This document shows, one piece after another, positions 31,843 to 39,247 of a stretch of DNA of 64,000 nucleotides. The stretch lies in assembly GCF_003855255.1 (NCBI RefSeq), contig NZ_CP034072.1:3572298-3636297 (forward strand). The letters run 5' to 3'. Each line of letters begins with the position of its first letter. Position 1 is the stretch's first letter. The translations under genes and the position numbers were made by a program. Source of the DNA: Mycolicibacterium nivoides. Its GTDB lineage: Bacteria; Actinomycetota; Actinomycetes; Mycobacteriales; Mycobacteriaceae. The notes below the pieces were generated by a model. The model did no database searches, had not been told where the DNA came from, and saw only the letters and a program-made list of their open reading frames with translations.

Positions 31843-32321
31843 TGGCTCGTTATCGCCGGCCGACCCCGAGCAACGTCACCGCGAGCCGCGACATCCAATC
31901 GCAGGTTCTGCGCCGGATCGCCGCTCTGTCCGCGACCGTCACCGAGCGCCTGAAGGCCGCTGCCGACCCCGCGATCGACGTGGAGAGCCGACGCGGTCAC
32001 CTGGCCGCCGCCCGCACCGCCGAGCGCAGCATCGATGACGCGGTGATCGAGCTGGCCGCCGCCTGCATCCTCGGGGGCATGTCCGCCGCCGATGTCGCCC
32101 GCCGATCGGGCATCTCTACCGCCACCCTCACGCGACGTGTACCGCCCTACCTCCGCGGGTTGCGTGGGGAGCACCTGGTGCCCGACCCCGATGCCCCGCA
32201 CGGCTGGAGGCCCGCGGGCACCGTTGCGCGAGGCCTCGACCAGGGGTTTTGCGTCGCCCCGGAGCGCTGCGGCGTGAACGAATCGCGTAGCCGATCAGGA
32301 AGCCGATCCACGAGCCAGTAA
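31842..32321 (+). CDS. HTH protein whose 3' end runs into the AGCCGATC repeats
   Basis: 159 aa. DNA-binding unit: ACILGGMSAADVARRSGISTATLTRRVPP. The last about 12 residues (SRSRSGSRSTSQ) are encoded by the first repeats of the AGCCGATC array, so the natural C-terminus may have been altered when the repeats expanded, or the array overlaps coding DNA. It could be the protein that marks the transfer origin, given its position beside it. Confidence 0.6.
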   Translation: MARYRRPTPSNVTASRDIQSQVLRRIAALSATVTERLKAAADPAIDVESRRGHLAAARTAERSIDDAVIELAAACILGGMSAADVARRSGISTATLTRRVPPYLRGLRGEHLVPDPDAPHGWRPAGTVARGLDQGFCVAPERCGVNESRSRSGSRSTSQ

Positions 32322-32414
32322 CCGATCCAGCAGCCGATCGCCTAGCCGACGAACCAATCCCGTAGCCGATCACCAAGCCACGAACACCGCATGAAGCCGA
32401 TCGTAGAGCCGATC
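32289..32414 (+). repeat. AGCCGATC direct-repeat array, putative clt/TraB recognition locus
   Basis: Six exact AGCCGATC copies, all on the + strand, at 32289, 32301, 32332, 32364, 32395 and 32407. Start-to-start spacing is 12, 31, 32, 31, 12. Degenerate copies (AACCGATC 32320, AGCCGACG 32344, AACCAATC 32352, AGCCACGA 32376) fill the gaps. In Streptomyces plasmids TraB, an FtsK homologue, binds 8-bp repeats in the clt locus beside the transfer genes. Size, orientation and position match that arrangement. Confidence 0.65.
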
Positions 32415-32441
32415 AGGCAGCCGCCCCCGAGGAGGGACACC

Positions 32442-33557
32442 ATGAAGATCACCGAGAAGATCTCGGACCCCCTGCGTGAAGTACGCGCGATCCTGTGGAC
32501 CCTGCTGATCTCCGCGACGGTGGCCAGCATCGCAGGGAACATCGCCCACACGGTGATCGTCCACGGCTTGCACTGGGCGACGATCGGCCCCGTCGTCCTC
32601 GCTCTGCTGGGGCCGACCGCACTGCTGGGGCTGTTCCACCTCATGGCCGCGTGGGCACGGGTACAGGGGGCCGGCCTCGCGATCTTCTGGTTCTACCTCC
32701 TGGCGATCATCGGCCTGGCCAGCGCGGCGTTCCGACTCAGCTTCGCGGCCCTGCGTGACCTCGCACTGCACTACAACTACGGCCGTTTCGACGCCGCACT
32801 GTTCCCGCTGATCCTCGACGGGCTGATCGCGGTGTGCACTGTGGGACTAGTGGCCGCGACCCGCCCGCGACGCAAGGAGAAGCGGGCCGCTCGTCCGTCG
32901 ATCCCGCAGCGTGTGCGCACCTGGTGGCGTGGCACCCCCGCCGACGCGGAGCCGGTGCAGGCGGTGCAGACCACCGCGAACCGCGACGCGGAGCACGCAG
33001 ATACACCGGAGTACCCCGACACTCTGACGTGGCTCGCGCCAGTGCACAGCATCGAGCAGACCGCCGTGGAGCAGGCGGTGCACCAGTCCACGGAGACTGC
33101 ACCGGAGCCCGCGGAGCAGCCGGTGCACCAGCCCGCAGACGATGCACCGGCCCCTGCGTCGGATACCGGTGCACTGATCCTGACCAGCGACGACGAGGCA
33201 GTGCACCGCCCCGGTGCACCGGTGCACCAGGAGTCCGAGACCCAGCCGGCGCACACCGTGGAGCGCCCCCACCTCGTCGCGGTGCACCGCACCGATGCAC
33301 CGGCGCAGGACGGAGCGGAGACCCCGGTGGTGCAGCCGGTGCACCTGGCGCAGGCCGAAGCGGTGGTGCAGGCCGGTGCTTCAGAACTGCCTGTGTCGCG
33401 CATCGCCGAAGTCTTCGCCCGCAAGGACCGCGGCGAGTCGCAGAACACGATCGCCAAGGCCGTACCCGTGAACAAGCGGACCGTGTCGAAGATCCTCGCC
33501 GCGCGCGAGGAACTCGACACCACCACCGCCGAGGAACCCGAGCCGGCCTTCGCATAG
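32442..33557 (+). CDS. DUF2637/SpdB-like membrane protein with C-terminal HTH
   Basis: 371 aa. Four hydrophobic segments at about 16-40, 47-71, 80-101 and 125-145 form the membrane domain typical of DUF2637 proteins, the group to which Spd (intramycelial spread) proteins of actinomycete elements belong. A long hydrophilic linker follows with recurrent Val-His pairs (AVHQ, PVHQ, AVHR). The end carries an HTH: LPVSRIAEVFARKDRGESQNTIAKAVPVNKRTVSKIL. GGAGGGACACC precedes ATG 32442. It lies right after the clt-like repeats, consistent with a role in transfer or spread. Confidence 0.75.
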   Translation: MKITEKISDPLREVRAILWTLLISATVASIAGNIAHTVIVHGLHWATIGPVVLALLGPTALLGLFHLMAAWARVQGAGLAIFWFYLLAIIGLASAAFRLSFAALRDLALHYNYGRFDAALFPLILDGLIAVCTVGLVAATRPRRKEKRAARPSIPQRVRTWWRGTPADAEPVQAVQTTANRDAEHADTPEYPDTLTWLAPVHSIEQTAVEQAVHQSTETAPEPAEQPVHQPADDAPAPASDTGALILTSDDEAVHRPGAPVHQESETQPAHTVERPHLVAVHRTDAPAQDGAETPVVQPVHLAQAEAVVQAGASELPVSRIAEVFARKDRGESQNTIAKAVPVNKRTVSKILAAREELDTTTAEEPEPAFA

Positions 33558-33621
33558 ACCTCCGCTACGCCACCCACCGGCACCGGGTGCATCCCCCACT
33601 CCGTCCAGAAAGGACACCGCT

Positions 33622-34188
33622 ATGAACAAGACCGTCACCCTGAGCGCCGCCGCGCTCGCAGCGGCCCTGACCCTGACCACCGCCGCGTGCACCTCCGCCA
33701 CCGAACCGGTCCCGGCGCCGAGCTCCCCGGCGTCGGCCTCGCCCTTCGGGGCGCGCGAGGTGAAGAAGGCTGAGGCTCAGGTCGGCGAGCGCGAGTTCGC
33801 ACTCCACGGCGTCCTCTCGATCCCGAGCACCGTCGACCGGATCGCGGCTGAGGATGCGGCACGGCGGGCCTTGCCATTCGCGTTCACCTACCGCGACGGG
33901 TGCCAGTACCTGCGGACGTGGGATGCCGGACTCTGGCCCCTGTATCGCGGCGAGGGCGCACTCACTCGTGCCCGCGACGACGAGGAGTGGTTCCGGCTCC
34001 ATCCGGGTGTGGCGTCCGACCGCACCTGCTACAAGCCCGCTGGCATCCCCACTGCCGACGATCCGACTGTGAAGACGCCGTACCGCTGGCGCGACGGCGG
34101 CCGCAACCTCGTGCGTGTCCAGGGCGTCGTCTTCGTCATCCCCGACGCGATCCCCGAACGCGGCGTGGCCCTGCGCACCGCGAACTGA
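33622..34188 (+). CDS. Secreted lipoprotein, unknown
   Basis: 188 aa. Signal peptide with lipobox TTAAC at about residues 19-23, then a Pro/Ser spacer and a globular domain with two cysteines (DGCQYLRTW, DRTCYKPAG). It belongs to a run of exported proteins following the SpdB-like gene. It shares short patterns (AAEDAARRALPF) with the repeats of the next lipoprotein, so they may be distant paralogues. Function unknown; surface exclusion or mating contact are possibilities only. Confidence 0.65.
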   Translation: MNKTVTLSAAALAAALTLTTAACTSATEPVPAPSSPASASPFGAREVKKAEAQVGEREFALHGVLSIPSTVDRIAAEDAARRALPFAFTYRDGCQYLRTWDAGLWPLYRGEGALTRARDDEEWFRLHPGVASDRTCYKPAGIPTADDPTVKTPYRWRDGGRNLVRVQGVVFVIPDAIPERGVALRTAN

Positions 34189-34208
34189 TCGAGAACAAGG
34201 AGAACACC

Positions 34209-34874
34209 ATGAACACGAAGAAGTACATCGCCCCCGTCGGCGTCGCCGCCCTCGCAGCCGCGACCATGCTCACCACCGCGTGCGGTGCGCCGACCGAGAC
34301 CAGGGCGGCGTCGAGCAGGAGCAGCGCGACCGCCGCATCGTCGTCCGCCGACGAGGCACTCCGCCGCGTCGTCCCGTACGGCGCCGAGCGGATGGACCGC
34401 GCCGCCGCCCGTGCCGCGCTCGAAGCGGGCAAGCCGTTCCTGGTCGGCCTGCCCGACGGCGGCGTGGAGGCGTGCCACTCGGCGCTGCTTCTCCCCGGCG
34501 ACGCGCGGCCGTGGATCCTGAACGAGTCCGCCGTCCGGGTCGCCGGCAACGCGCTCATGGCGGAGCGGCTGCAGACCTACGGCTGCGGCGTGAGCGAGAG
34601 TGCCCCACCGGCTTCCATCCCTGCTCCGGCTACCGGCACGGCGATGGACACCGCGGCCGCCGATGCTGCGAAGGCGAAGGGACGCCCCTTCATCTACGCG
34701 ATCCCGGACGGCGGGAACCCGGTCTGCAACGTCGGGGTCCGTCTCGCTGACGGCACCGAGTGGTTCCTCAACCGCTCCGGCGGACCGCGCGCTGCCGGCG
34801 ACGCGCTGTCGAAGGTCCAGCGTGGCTACGGCTGCACCAACGGCGAGACCGTTCCCGGTGTCCCGGCGAACTGA
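34209..34874 (+). CDS. Lipoprotein with tandemly repeated domain
   Basis: 221 aa. Lipobox TTACG after a 23-residue signal. Two copies of one domain follow: RAAARAALEAGKPFLVGLPDGGVEACHS...QTYGCG and TAAADAAKAKGRPFIYAIPDGGNPVCN...RGYGC, each with a conserved Cys pair likely to form a disulphide. Exported, probably a surface binding protein. Good ribosome site (AAGGAG) 20 bp after the previous stop. Confidence 0.7.
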   Translation: MNTKKYIAPVGVAALAAATMLTTACGAPTETRAASSRSSATAASSSADEALRRVVPYGAERMDRAAARAALEAGKPFLVGLPDGGVEACHSALLLPGDARPWILNESAVRVAGNALMAERLQTYGCGVSESAPPASIPAPATGTAMDTAAADAAKAKGRPFIYAIPDGGNPVCNVGVRLADGTEWFLNRSGGPRAAGDALSKVQRGYGCTNGETVPGVPAN

Positions 34875-34888
34875 CAAGGAGAACGAAC

Positions 34889-35323
34889 ATGAACAAGCTG
34901 CGGAGCATCATCACCAGCCGCACCACCCTGATCGCCGCGCTGGCGCTCGCCATCGGCGCCCTGGTCGTGCTCGCGTTCCTCCCGCCGCGGGTCGAGGGAG
35001 TCGCTCCGCCCGCCGCGGTCGCGCACCGCATGGCCGGACCGGAGTGTCAGGTGGCAGTGGTCGGGTTCGACGGCCGGACATGGACGGCCGAGCAGGGCAG
35101 TCAGCAGCTCCGCCGCGTCGACGGTGTCGGCGACACCTGCAGTCCCGCCGTTGTCACCGATCGGGTCTCGGTCGGCGACCGCTGCGTCCGGGTGCTCCGT
35201 GTCGACGGACGCATGTACCTGCTGCCCGACCGCGACGGTGACGGTGCGCTCGAGCCCGCCCCCGCCGAAGCGACCACGGCGGTCACCGGCTGCCGCGTCG
35301 ACCCCGACCCGAACCGCCACTGA
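34889..35323 (+). CDS. Exported or membrane-anchored small protein
   Basis: 144 aa, one N-terminal transmembrane/signal helix (LIAALALAIGALVVLAFLP, about 14-32), then an extracytoplasmic domain with four cysteines (PECQVAVVGFDG, DTCSPAVV, DRCVRVLRVDG, TGCRVDP) and a repeated DG turn. CAAGGAGAACGAAC precedes ATG. Third exported protein in the run; unknown function. Confidence 0.65.
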   Translation: MNKLRSIITSRTTLIAALALAIGALVVLAFLPPRVEGVAPPAAVAHRMAGPECQVAVVGFDGRTWTAEQGSQQLRRVDGVGDTCSPAVVTDRVSVGDRCVRVLRVDGRMYLLPDRDGDGALEPAPAEATTAVTGCRVDPDPNRH

Positions 35324-35410
35324 GTCCGACGAGCGGCCGTGCTGCAGCTCCCCGGAGCTGTGGTCGCGGGGTCCGCCGGACCATGAAGAAGAACGAGCAA
35401 GGAGAAGACC

Positions 35411-35551
35411 ATGACCGACCCCAACAACGACGAGAACCTGCAGCGCACCTGGACGCCGGATCCGAACTCCCGCGGCGACGTGCCGTTGGGCGATCCGTTC
35501 GGCATCTACACCAGCAAGACCGCCGACACCGACGACGACGCCGACCGCTAA
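35411..35551 (+). CDS. Small acidic protein, 46 aa
   Basis: 46 residues from MTDPNNDENLQRTWTPDPNS, disordered and Asp-rich. AAGGAGAAGACC gives the ATG a firm ribosome site identical in style to the neighbouring genes, which supports translation. No family known. The 87 bp on either side hold no other gene. Confidence 0.5.
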   Translation: MTDPNNDENLQRTWTPDPNSRGDVPLGDPFGIYTSKTADTDDDADR

Positions 35552-35633
35552 CCCCGACGGTGAGGGTGCGGCATCCGCCACCTGAGCGGGTGCCGTGCCC
35601 CGACCGCCGGGCCACAGGAACCAGGAGAAGACC

Positions 35634-36257
35634 ATGGACGAGAACGCCTACCGGTACGCCGCCTACGCCATCGCCCAGGACAGCGACGCGCCCGCCGCCG
35701 TCACCGCGTACGCCGGTGCCGTGGCCGCCGCGATGCACCGCGCGCAGCTGGAAGGCACCACGGTCGCGTGCCAGCTGATCACCGAGCTGAGCACGGACCC
35801 GGTGACCCATGCCGCCGCTGTGGCGGTCGGCCCCTTCACGATGCTCACGCTCCAGGACTGGCTCACGGCGGTGTGGGACGACGTGACCGAACTCGCGGCC
35901 GTGACGGCGGTGCCCGAGCTGACCGAGACCGAGTGCATGTACCACCGCGCGACGATCGAACTGTTCGCGGAGTCCGACGCCGACGCGTCAACCGCCACGC
36001 TGGCCTTCGGCGCCGCGCTCGCAGTGGCGCATGCCCGCTGGCTCGCAGCGGGTATCGACGGGCGCACCGATCCGGCGGCCACCGCTGTGATCGGGGCCGT
36101 CCTCGACGAGGATCCCGTGGCCGCCGTTGCGCGCGAGGAGCTGGACGAGGCGACGCGCGCCTCGCTCGCGATGGCCGTCGGCAACCGGTGGACGGAGATC
36201 ACGGAGCGCGTGCAGATCATGGGAACCGTCGCCGCGATCGAGGCCGCCAACGCCTGA
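35634..36257 (+). CDS. Acidic helical protein, last gene of the transfer operon
   Basis: 207 aa, Ala/Asp/Glu-rich, all helical (YAAYAIAQDSDAPAAVTAYAGAVAAA). No signal peptide. Family unknown. CAGGAGAAGACC precedes ATG 35634 (an earlier in-frame start has no such site). It is followed 14 bp later by a strong terminator, so it closes the rightward operon that begins at 26.8 kb. Confidence 0.6.
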   Translation: MDENAYRYAAYAIAQDSDAPAAVTAYAGAVAAAMHRAQLEGTTVACQLITELSTDPVTHAAAVAVGPFTMLTLQDWLTAVWDDVTELAAVTAVPELTETECMYHRATIELFAESDADASTATLAFGAALAVAHARWLAAGIDGRTDPAATAVIGAVLDEDPVAAVAREELDEATRASLAMAVGNRWTEITERVQIMGTVAAIEAANA

Positions 36258-36271
36258 CCCACCGAGACAGG

Positions 36272-36304
36272 AACAGCCCCCGACCGCTTGGGTCGGGGGC
36301 TGTT
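36272..36304. terminator. Strong hairpin terminator between convergent genes
   Basis: AACAGCCCCCGACC / GGTCGGGGGCTGTT, a perfect 14-bp stem with a 5-nt loop. There is little T-run, so it probably works in both directions or with Rho. It ends the rightward transfer operon and the leftward xis-like gene. Confidence 0.75.
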
Positions 36305-36324
36305 GCTGAGGTTCGCTACGGGGA

Positions 36325-36585
36325 CTATGCCGCCGCGATGTCACCCGCGATCAGTCGGTCGATCTCGGTCATGGGCACCAGCCGACGCCTGCCCACCTTC
36401 ACGCCGCGAAGACGGCCGTCCTTCATCTGTGCATAGATCAGGGACTCGCTACAGCGGAGCAGCTCCGCCGTCTCGGCGACGGTCAGCATCGTGACGGGTG
36501 CGGCCGGCGCCGCGGACTGCGTCTGCCCCACCGCGGCCAGCAACGCGGCGATCGCGACGGCGAGGTCGTTCTGGTTCTCGCTCAT
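36325..36585 (-). CDS. Excisionase-like HTH protein
   Basis: 86 aa from MSENQNDLAVAIAALL. After a helical N-terminus comes the HTH_17 unit MLTVAETAELLRCSESLIYAQMKDG with wing VKVGRRRLVPMTEIDRLI. Of the xis-like genes in the window this is the closest to the integrase (8.8 kb). A 27-bp sequence upstream (36644-36670) recurs upstream of the integrase, making this a good candidate for the integrase directionality factor. Confidence 0.7.
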   Translation of the reverse strand: MSENQNDLAVAIAALLAAVGQTQSAAPAAPVTMLTVAETAELLRCSESLIYAQMKDGRLRGVKVGRRRLVPMTEIDRLIAGDIAAA

Positions 36586-36643
36586 GTCTCTATCGCACCA
36601 CGGAGTTCGGACACCTCCAAGCCAGCCGGAATCGCGTACTTTT

Positions 36644-36670
36644 TCGGCGTGTCGCGCGGAGTGCACCTCG
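36644..36670 (+). repeat. 27-bp imperfect direct repeat (copy 1)
   Basis: TCGGCGTGTCGCGC (14 bp exact) plus 10 of the next 13 bases are repeated at 45345-45371 in the same orientation. The copies lie upstream of the xis-like gene and of the integrase and flank the toxin/immunity region. Confidence 0.45.
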
Positions 36671-36762
36671 CTGCGTGGTCTACATGTCGGCGTGTCGGTA
36701 GGAGGTCCAGCAACCCCCGGTGCCGCGGTCCTTCGTGACGCCTCCGGCTCAGCTCCGACTGA

Positions 36763-37224
36763 TCAGCTGCGCGGGTACCAGTCGGGAATCTGGTCGGCGG
36801 ACCGCGGGTACTTCTTCAAGTCCTCGATGTACGTCTCATCAGCGGGCTGCACCGTCCAGTTGGGCCGGACGTTGTAGTTGTAGTCGAACATGCACTTGCC
36901 GTCGGGCGTGGCGGTGACCGTTGCGGAGAGCCACGCGCCTTGACCCCGGCCCGCCATCAGTTCCCGGAGCCGCTTGAGCGCGAGGATCATCGGCACCGGG
37001 GACTTCACGACTTCCGTCACACCTTCGTTACTGGTGAGGCTCACCCGCGACTCGGCGACCGTGTTGGCCTGGCGGTACTCGACCGTGCAGCTGGTCCAGC
37101 CGCCGGTCGGCAGGGAGTCGAACAACGCCTGCACCACGGCGGTATGTGCGTCACCCAGCTGCACCATGTACGGCGGTTGGTCTGTCACGCGATTGAACCA
37201 GTCACCATGTCGCTGTCCCTTCAT
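36763..37224 (-). CDS. YezG/TIGR01741-type immunity protein
   Basis: 153 aa from MKGQRHGDWFNRV. The end is diagnostic: MFDYNYNVRPNWTVQP and ETYIEDLKKYPRSADQIPDWY match the YezG-like antitoxin/immunity family (FDYNY..EP.W; DLEKYPR....IPDW). These neutralise nuclease-type polymorphic toxins. It is the last of four immunity-type genes on this strand behind the toxin gene, although its cognate toxin is not in the window. ATG 37224 is preferred to the one at 37254, which lies inside the neighbour's stop region. Confidence 0.7.
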   Translation of the reverse strand: MKGQRHGDWFNRVTDQPPYMVQLGDAHTAVVQALFDSLPTGGWTSCTVEYRQANTVAESRVSLTSNEGVTEVVKSPVPMILALKRLRELMAGRGQGAWLSATVTATPDGKCMFDYNYNVRPNWTVQPADETYIEDLKKYPRSADQIPDWYPRS

Positions 37225-37240
37225 CTTCGAGCGGTGGCCG

Positions 37241-37894
37241 TTACGCAACCACATACCAGTCGTCGCCGATGACCGATCTCAGGAGCGCCATGTGGACATG
37301 AATCTGGAACAGGTGGGTGGCCTCCACAATCGCAGGGCCGCCGACAAGTAGACCCGGCGCGAATCCGTACAGCTCGTCGAACCGCAAGTCTCCGAGTTGC
37401 TGGTGGACCCGCTCGAACATGGGCCTCTCGTTCTTGTCGAAGAACTCGAACCGCTCCATGGTCGACGCGCCGAAGAACGACAGCATCGCCCGCTCGAATC
37501 CACTAGGGGAGAGCTTTCTCGCCGGCGGCTTGACGAACAGCTCTCCGCGCGCCGGATCAACGATCAGCGATATCCCGTACCCGGGCGTCCAGAACCACAC
37601 CTTCCCGAAAGCACTTCGGACGAACGGAATGTACCGCGCGTCCGCGCCCAGCTGTGGGTGCTGAACTCGATCGAGGAGGACCTCCTCGGTGGTCACCTTC
37701 CACTCGATCGGATCCACCAACCAGGCCGTCCCGTTCCCGAACCCGGAGAACCCAAACTCCTGCCAGTAGGAGATCAGGCAGTCAGGGACGAGTCCGGTAT
37801 AGGCCTTAACGTGCTCGTCAGTGCACGCGGGCCCGGGGATCGAGAACGGGAGCTTCGTGAGGAACAATTCGAAATCTTCGTCAGCCACCGTCAC
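37241..37894 (-). CDS. GAD-like/DUF1851 immunity protein (Tdi1-like)
   Basis: 217 aa. Features of the GAD-like plus DUF1851 family: LISYWQEFGFSGFGNGTAWLVDP, YIPFVRSAFGKVWFWTPGYG, and a C-terminal FEFFDKNERPMFERVHQQLGDLRFDELYGFAPGLLVGGP. These proteins protect against interbacterial toxins (Tdi1 is the T6SS example). It overlaps the next gene region by 0-14 bp and belongs to the immunity array. Confidence 0.75.
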   Translation of the reverse strand: MTVADEDFELFLTKLPFSIPGPACTDEHVKAYTGLVPDCLISYWQEFGFSGFGNGTAWLVDPIEWKVTTEEVLLDRVQHPQLGADARYIPFVRSAFGKVWFWTPGYGISLIVDPARGELFVKPPARKLSPSGFERAMLSFFGASTMERFEFFDKNERPMFERVHQQLGDLRFDELYGFAPGLLVGGPAIVEATHLFQIHVHMALLRSVIGDDWYVVA

Positions 37895-38130
37895 CCCTCC
37901 ACAGTCTGATGTTCACGATCGCATCGGGCGCTCCGGAGACCTGGCTAGGTGCTGCGCCCTATGGAGGGGGCTACACCACCGGCTGTGAGCTGATCGACCT
38001 TCGTGACGCCCGCTCACGGGCGAAGTGCTGGCGCACAAGCTCCTCGACGCTCAGCCGCCGGTCAGCGCCGCGACGACCGCAAGAAGAGCAGCTGTCCCCC
38101 CAGTTCCATCGCCATGCCTCCCGGTCGCGC
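37895..38130. other. Gap in the immunity array with no convincing gene
   Basis: 236 bp. A minus-strand frame ending at 37971 contains SCSSCGRRGADRRLSVEELV but has no start with a ribosome site; it may be a remnant of another immunity or toxin end. Nothing else is seen. Confidence 0.3.
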
Positions 38131-38496
38131 TCAGTCTCGGAACTGGGGCGGCACGTAGAACTCCTCAACGGGGATCTGCCGCCCAGTGGGTGTGTCGTAG
38201 ATGCTGATGCCGCGCTCATCGCGAACGATCTGCAGGTCAGAGCCGACGGGGAAGTCGTAGATGCCGATGAGTGCCGGCTCGATGTTGCACAGGTCGTTGA
38301 ACGCGACGATCCGCCAGTTGCTCTTGTCGGTGAGGTACTCAGTGGTGTCGATGTGGCTCATGATCTGCCAGCCGTTGTCCGCACCGCCCGTGGACGGCAC
38401 CCTCACCATCCACCGCACCTTGCCGCGACGCTCCATGACGTTGGTCGTCGCCAAGCACGCTCCGGCGTGGGGGATGAACTCGATATAACTGGTCAC
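38131..38496 (-). CDS. Imm33-like (DUF2185) immunity protein
   Basis: 121 aa from GTG. The DUF2185 core is clear: VRWMVRVPSTGGADNGWQIMSHIDTTEYL, NWRIVAFNDLCNIEPALIGIYDFPVGSDLQIV, then an acidic turn DERGISIYD. DUF2185/Imm33 proteins occur with polymorphic toxins. The start is 11 bp after the stop of the Imm52-like gene, so it belongs to the toxin operon. Confidence 0.75.
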   Translation of the reverse strand: MTSYIEFIPHAGACLATTNVMERRGKVRWMVRVPSTGGADNGWQIMSHIDTTEYLTDKSNWRIVAFNDLCNIEPALIGIYDFPVGSDLQIVRDERGISIYDTPTGRQIPVEEFYVPPQFRD

Positions 38497-38506
38497 CGCA
38501 GCTGGC

Positions 38507-39247
38507 CTAGTGCGGCACTTCGTCGAGACCGTTCGCGGCGAGCGTCTCCGTCATCGCCTGGACGACACGTTCGCCGGGCCAGTCGTCTGGCGCCGAGATC
38601 AGCGTTCCCCCAGCCAGTTCCGACGCGGTGAGCCCTTCCGCGATCCGACTCACCGTCCCGACCTCGGAGTTGATCCAGGTGCGGTAGCCGGCTCCGATCT
38701 TCCAACCGGAGCGGCGCGCAAGGCGATTCGTCGCGGAGTCGGTGAGCGTCGCCGTCGCAGGTCGCCAGGCGGACGCGACGGCCGCGCACACCGCGTCGCC
38801 TACTTCATTCGTGATGCCGCCGGACAAGGTCTCCCGCAAGTCGATATGGAGACGGTGGCTAGGAACCCTCCTGCCGATACCGATCGACCCCGCATCGATC
38901 CAGACCTTCGCAGCCACCGCGGGGCCGGCGCCAGCCAGGACCATCGCGTAGCCCTCAGCTGGAATGACCTCACCTTCCTCGCCTTCCGGGAGCGCCTCGT
39001 GCACCTGGTTTCTGCGCACGATGTCTGCCAGCTGTGCGGGTGAGCCTTCCCAGTGCTGGCTCCGGGAAGTGTCCCAGTGCGTGATCCCCAAGGCGTCTCC
39101 CAATTGCCCCAGTAGTGCATCGGTGCGGTCGGCGATCCACTCGGGAGATTCACCCGTCGCGGCCCAGACCGAATTCACGAACGCGGAGCCCGCCCACACG
39201 GGCTGCGCAGGAGACGTGGATGTCATGACTGTCGACCCTACTTTCAT
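38507..39247 (-). CDS. Imm52-like immunity protein, cognate to the toxin
   Basis: 246 aa. WAGSAFVNSVWAATGESPEWIADRTDALLGQL recalls Imm52 proteins (Trp-rich start, helix with E..A.R...L..L); the rest fits an alpha/beta immunity fold. Tox-REase-5 toxins are reported to pair with Imm52. The ATG overlaps the TGA of the toxin (ATGA), the tightest coupling in the cluster, so this is the likely specific antidote. Family assignment is from memory. Confidence 0.65.
   Translation of the reverse strand: MKVGSTVMTSTSPAQPVWAGSAFVNSVWAATGESPEWIADRTDALLGQLGDALGITHWDTSRSQHWEGSPAQLADIVRRNQVHEALPEGEEGEVIPAEGYAMVLAGAGPAVAAKVWIDAGSIGIGRRVPSHRLHIDLRETLSGGITNEVGDAVCAAVASAWRPATATLTDSATNRLARRSGWKIGAGYRTWINSEVGTVSRIAEGLTASELAGGTLISAPDDWPGERVVQAMTETLAANGLDEVPH

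Noticed and set aside
33060..33360. GGTGCAC repeats resembling a repeat array
   Set aside because: Spacing is irregular and the frame encodes the Val-His linker of the SpdB-like protein; not CRISPR or iterons.
37909..38631. 240-residue + strand frame across the immunity array
   Set aside because: Covers the antisense of the DUF2185-like gene and shows no motif or ribosome site.
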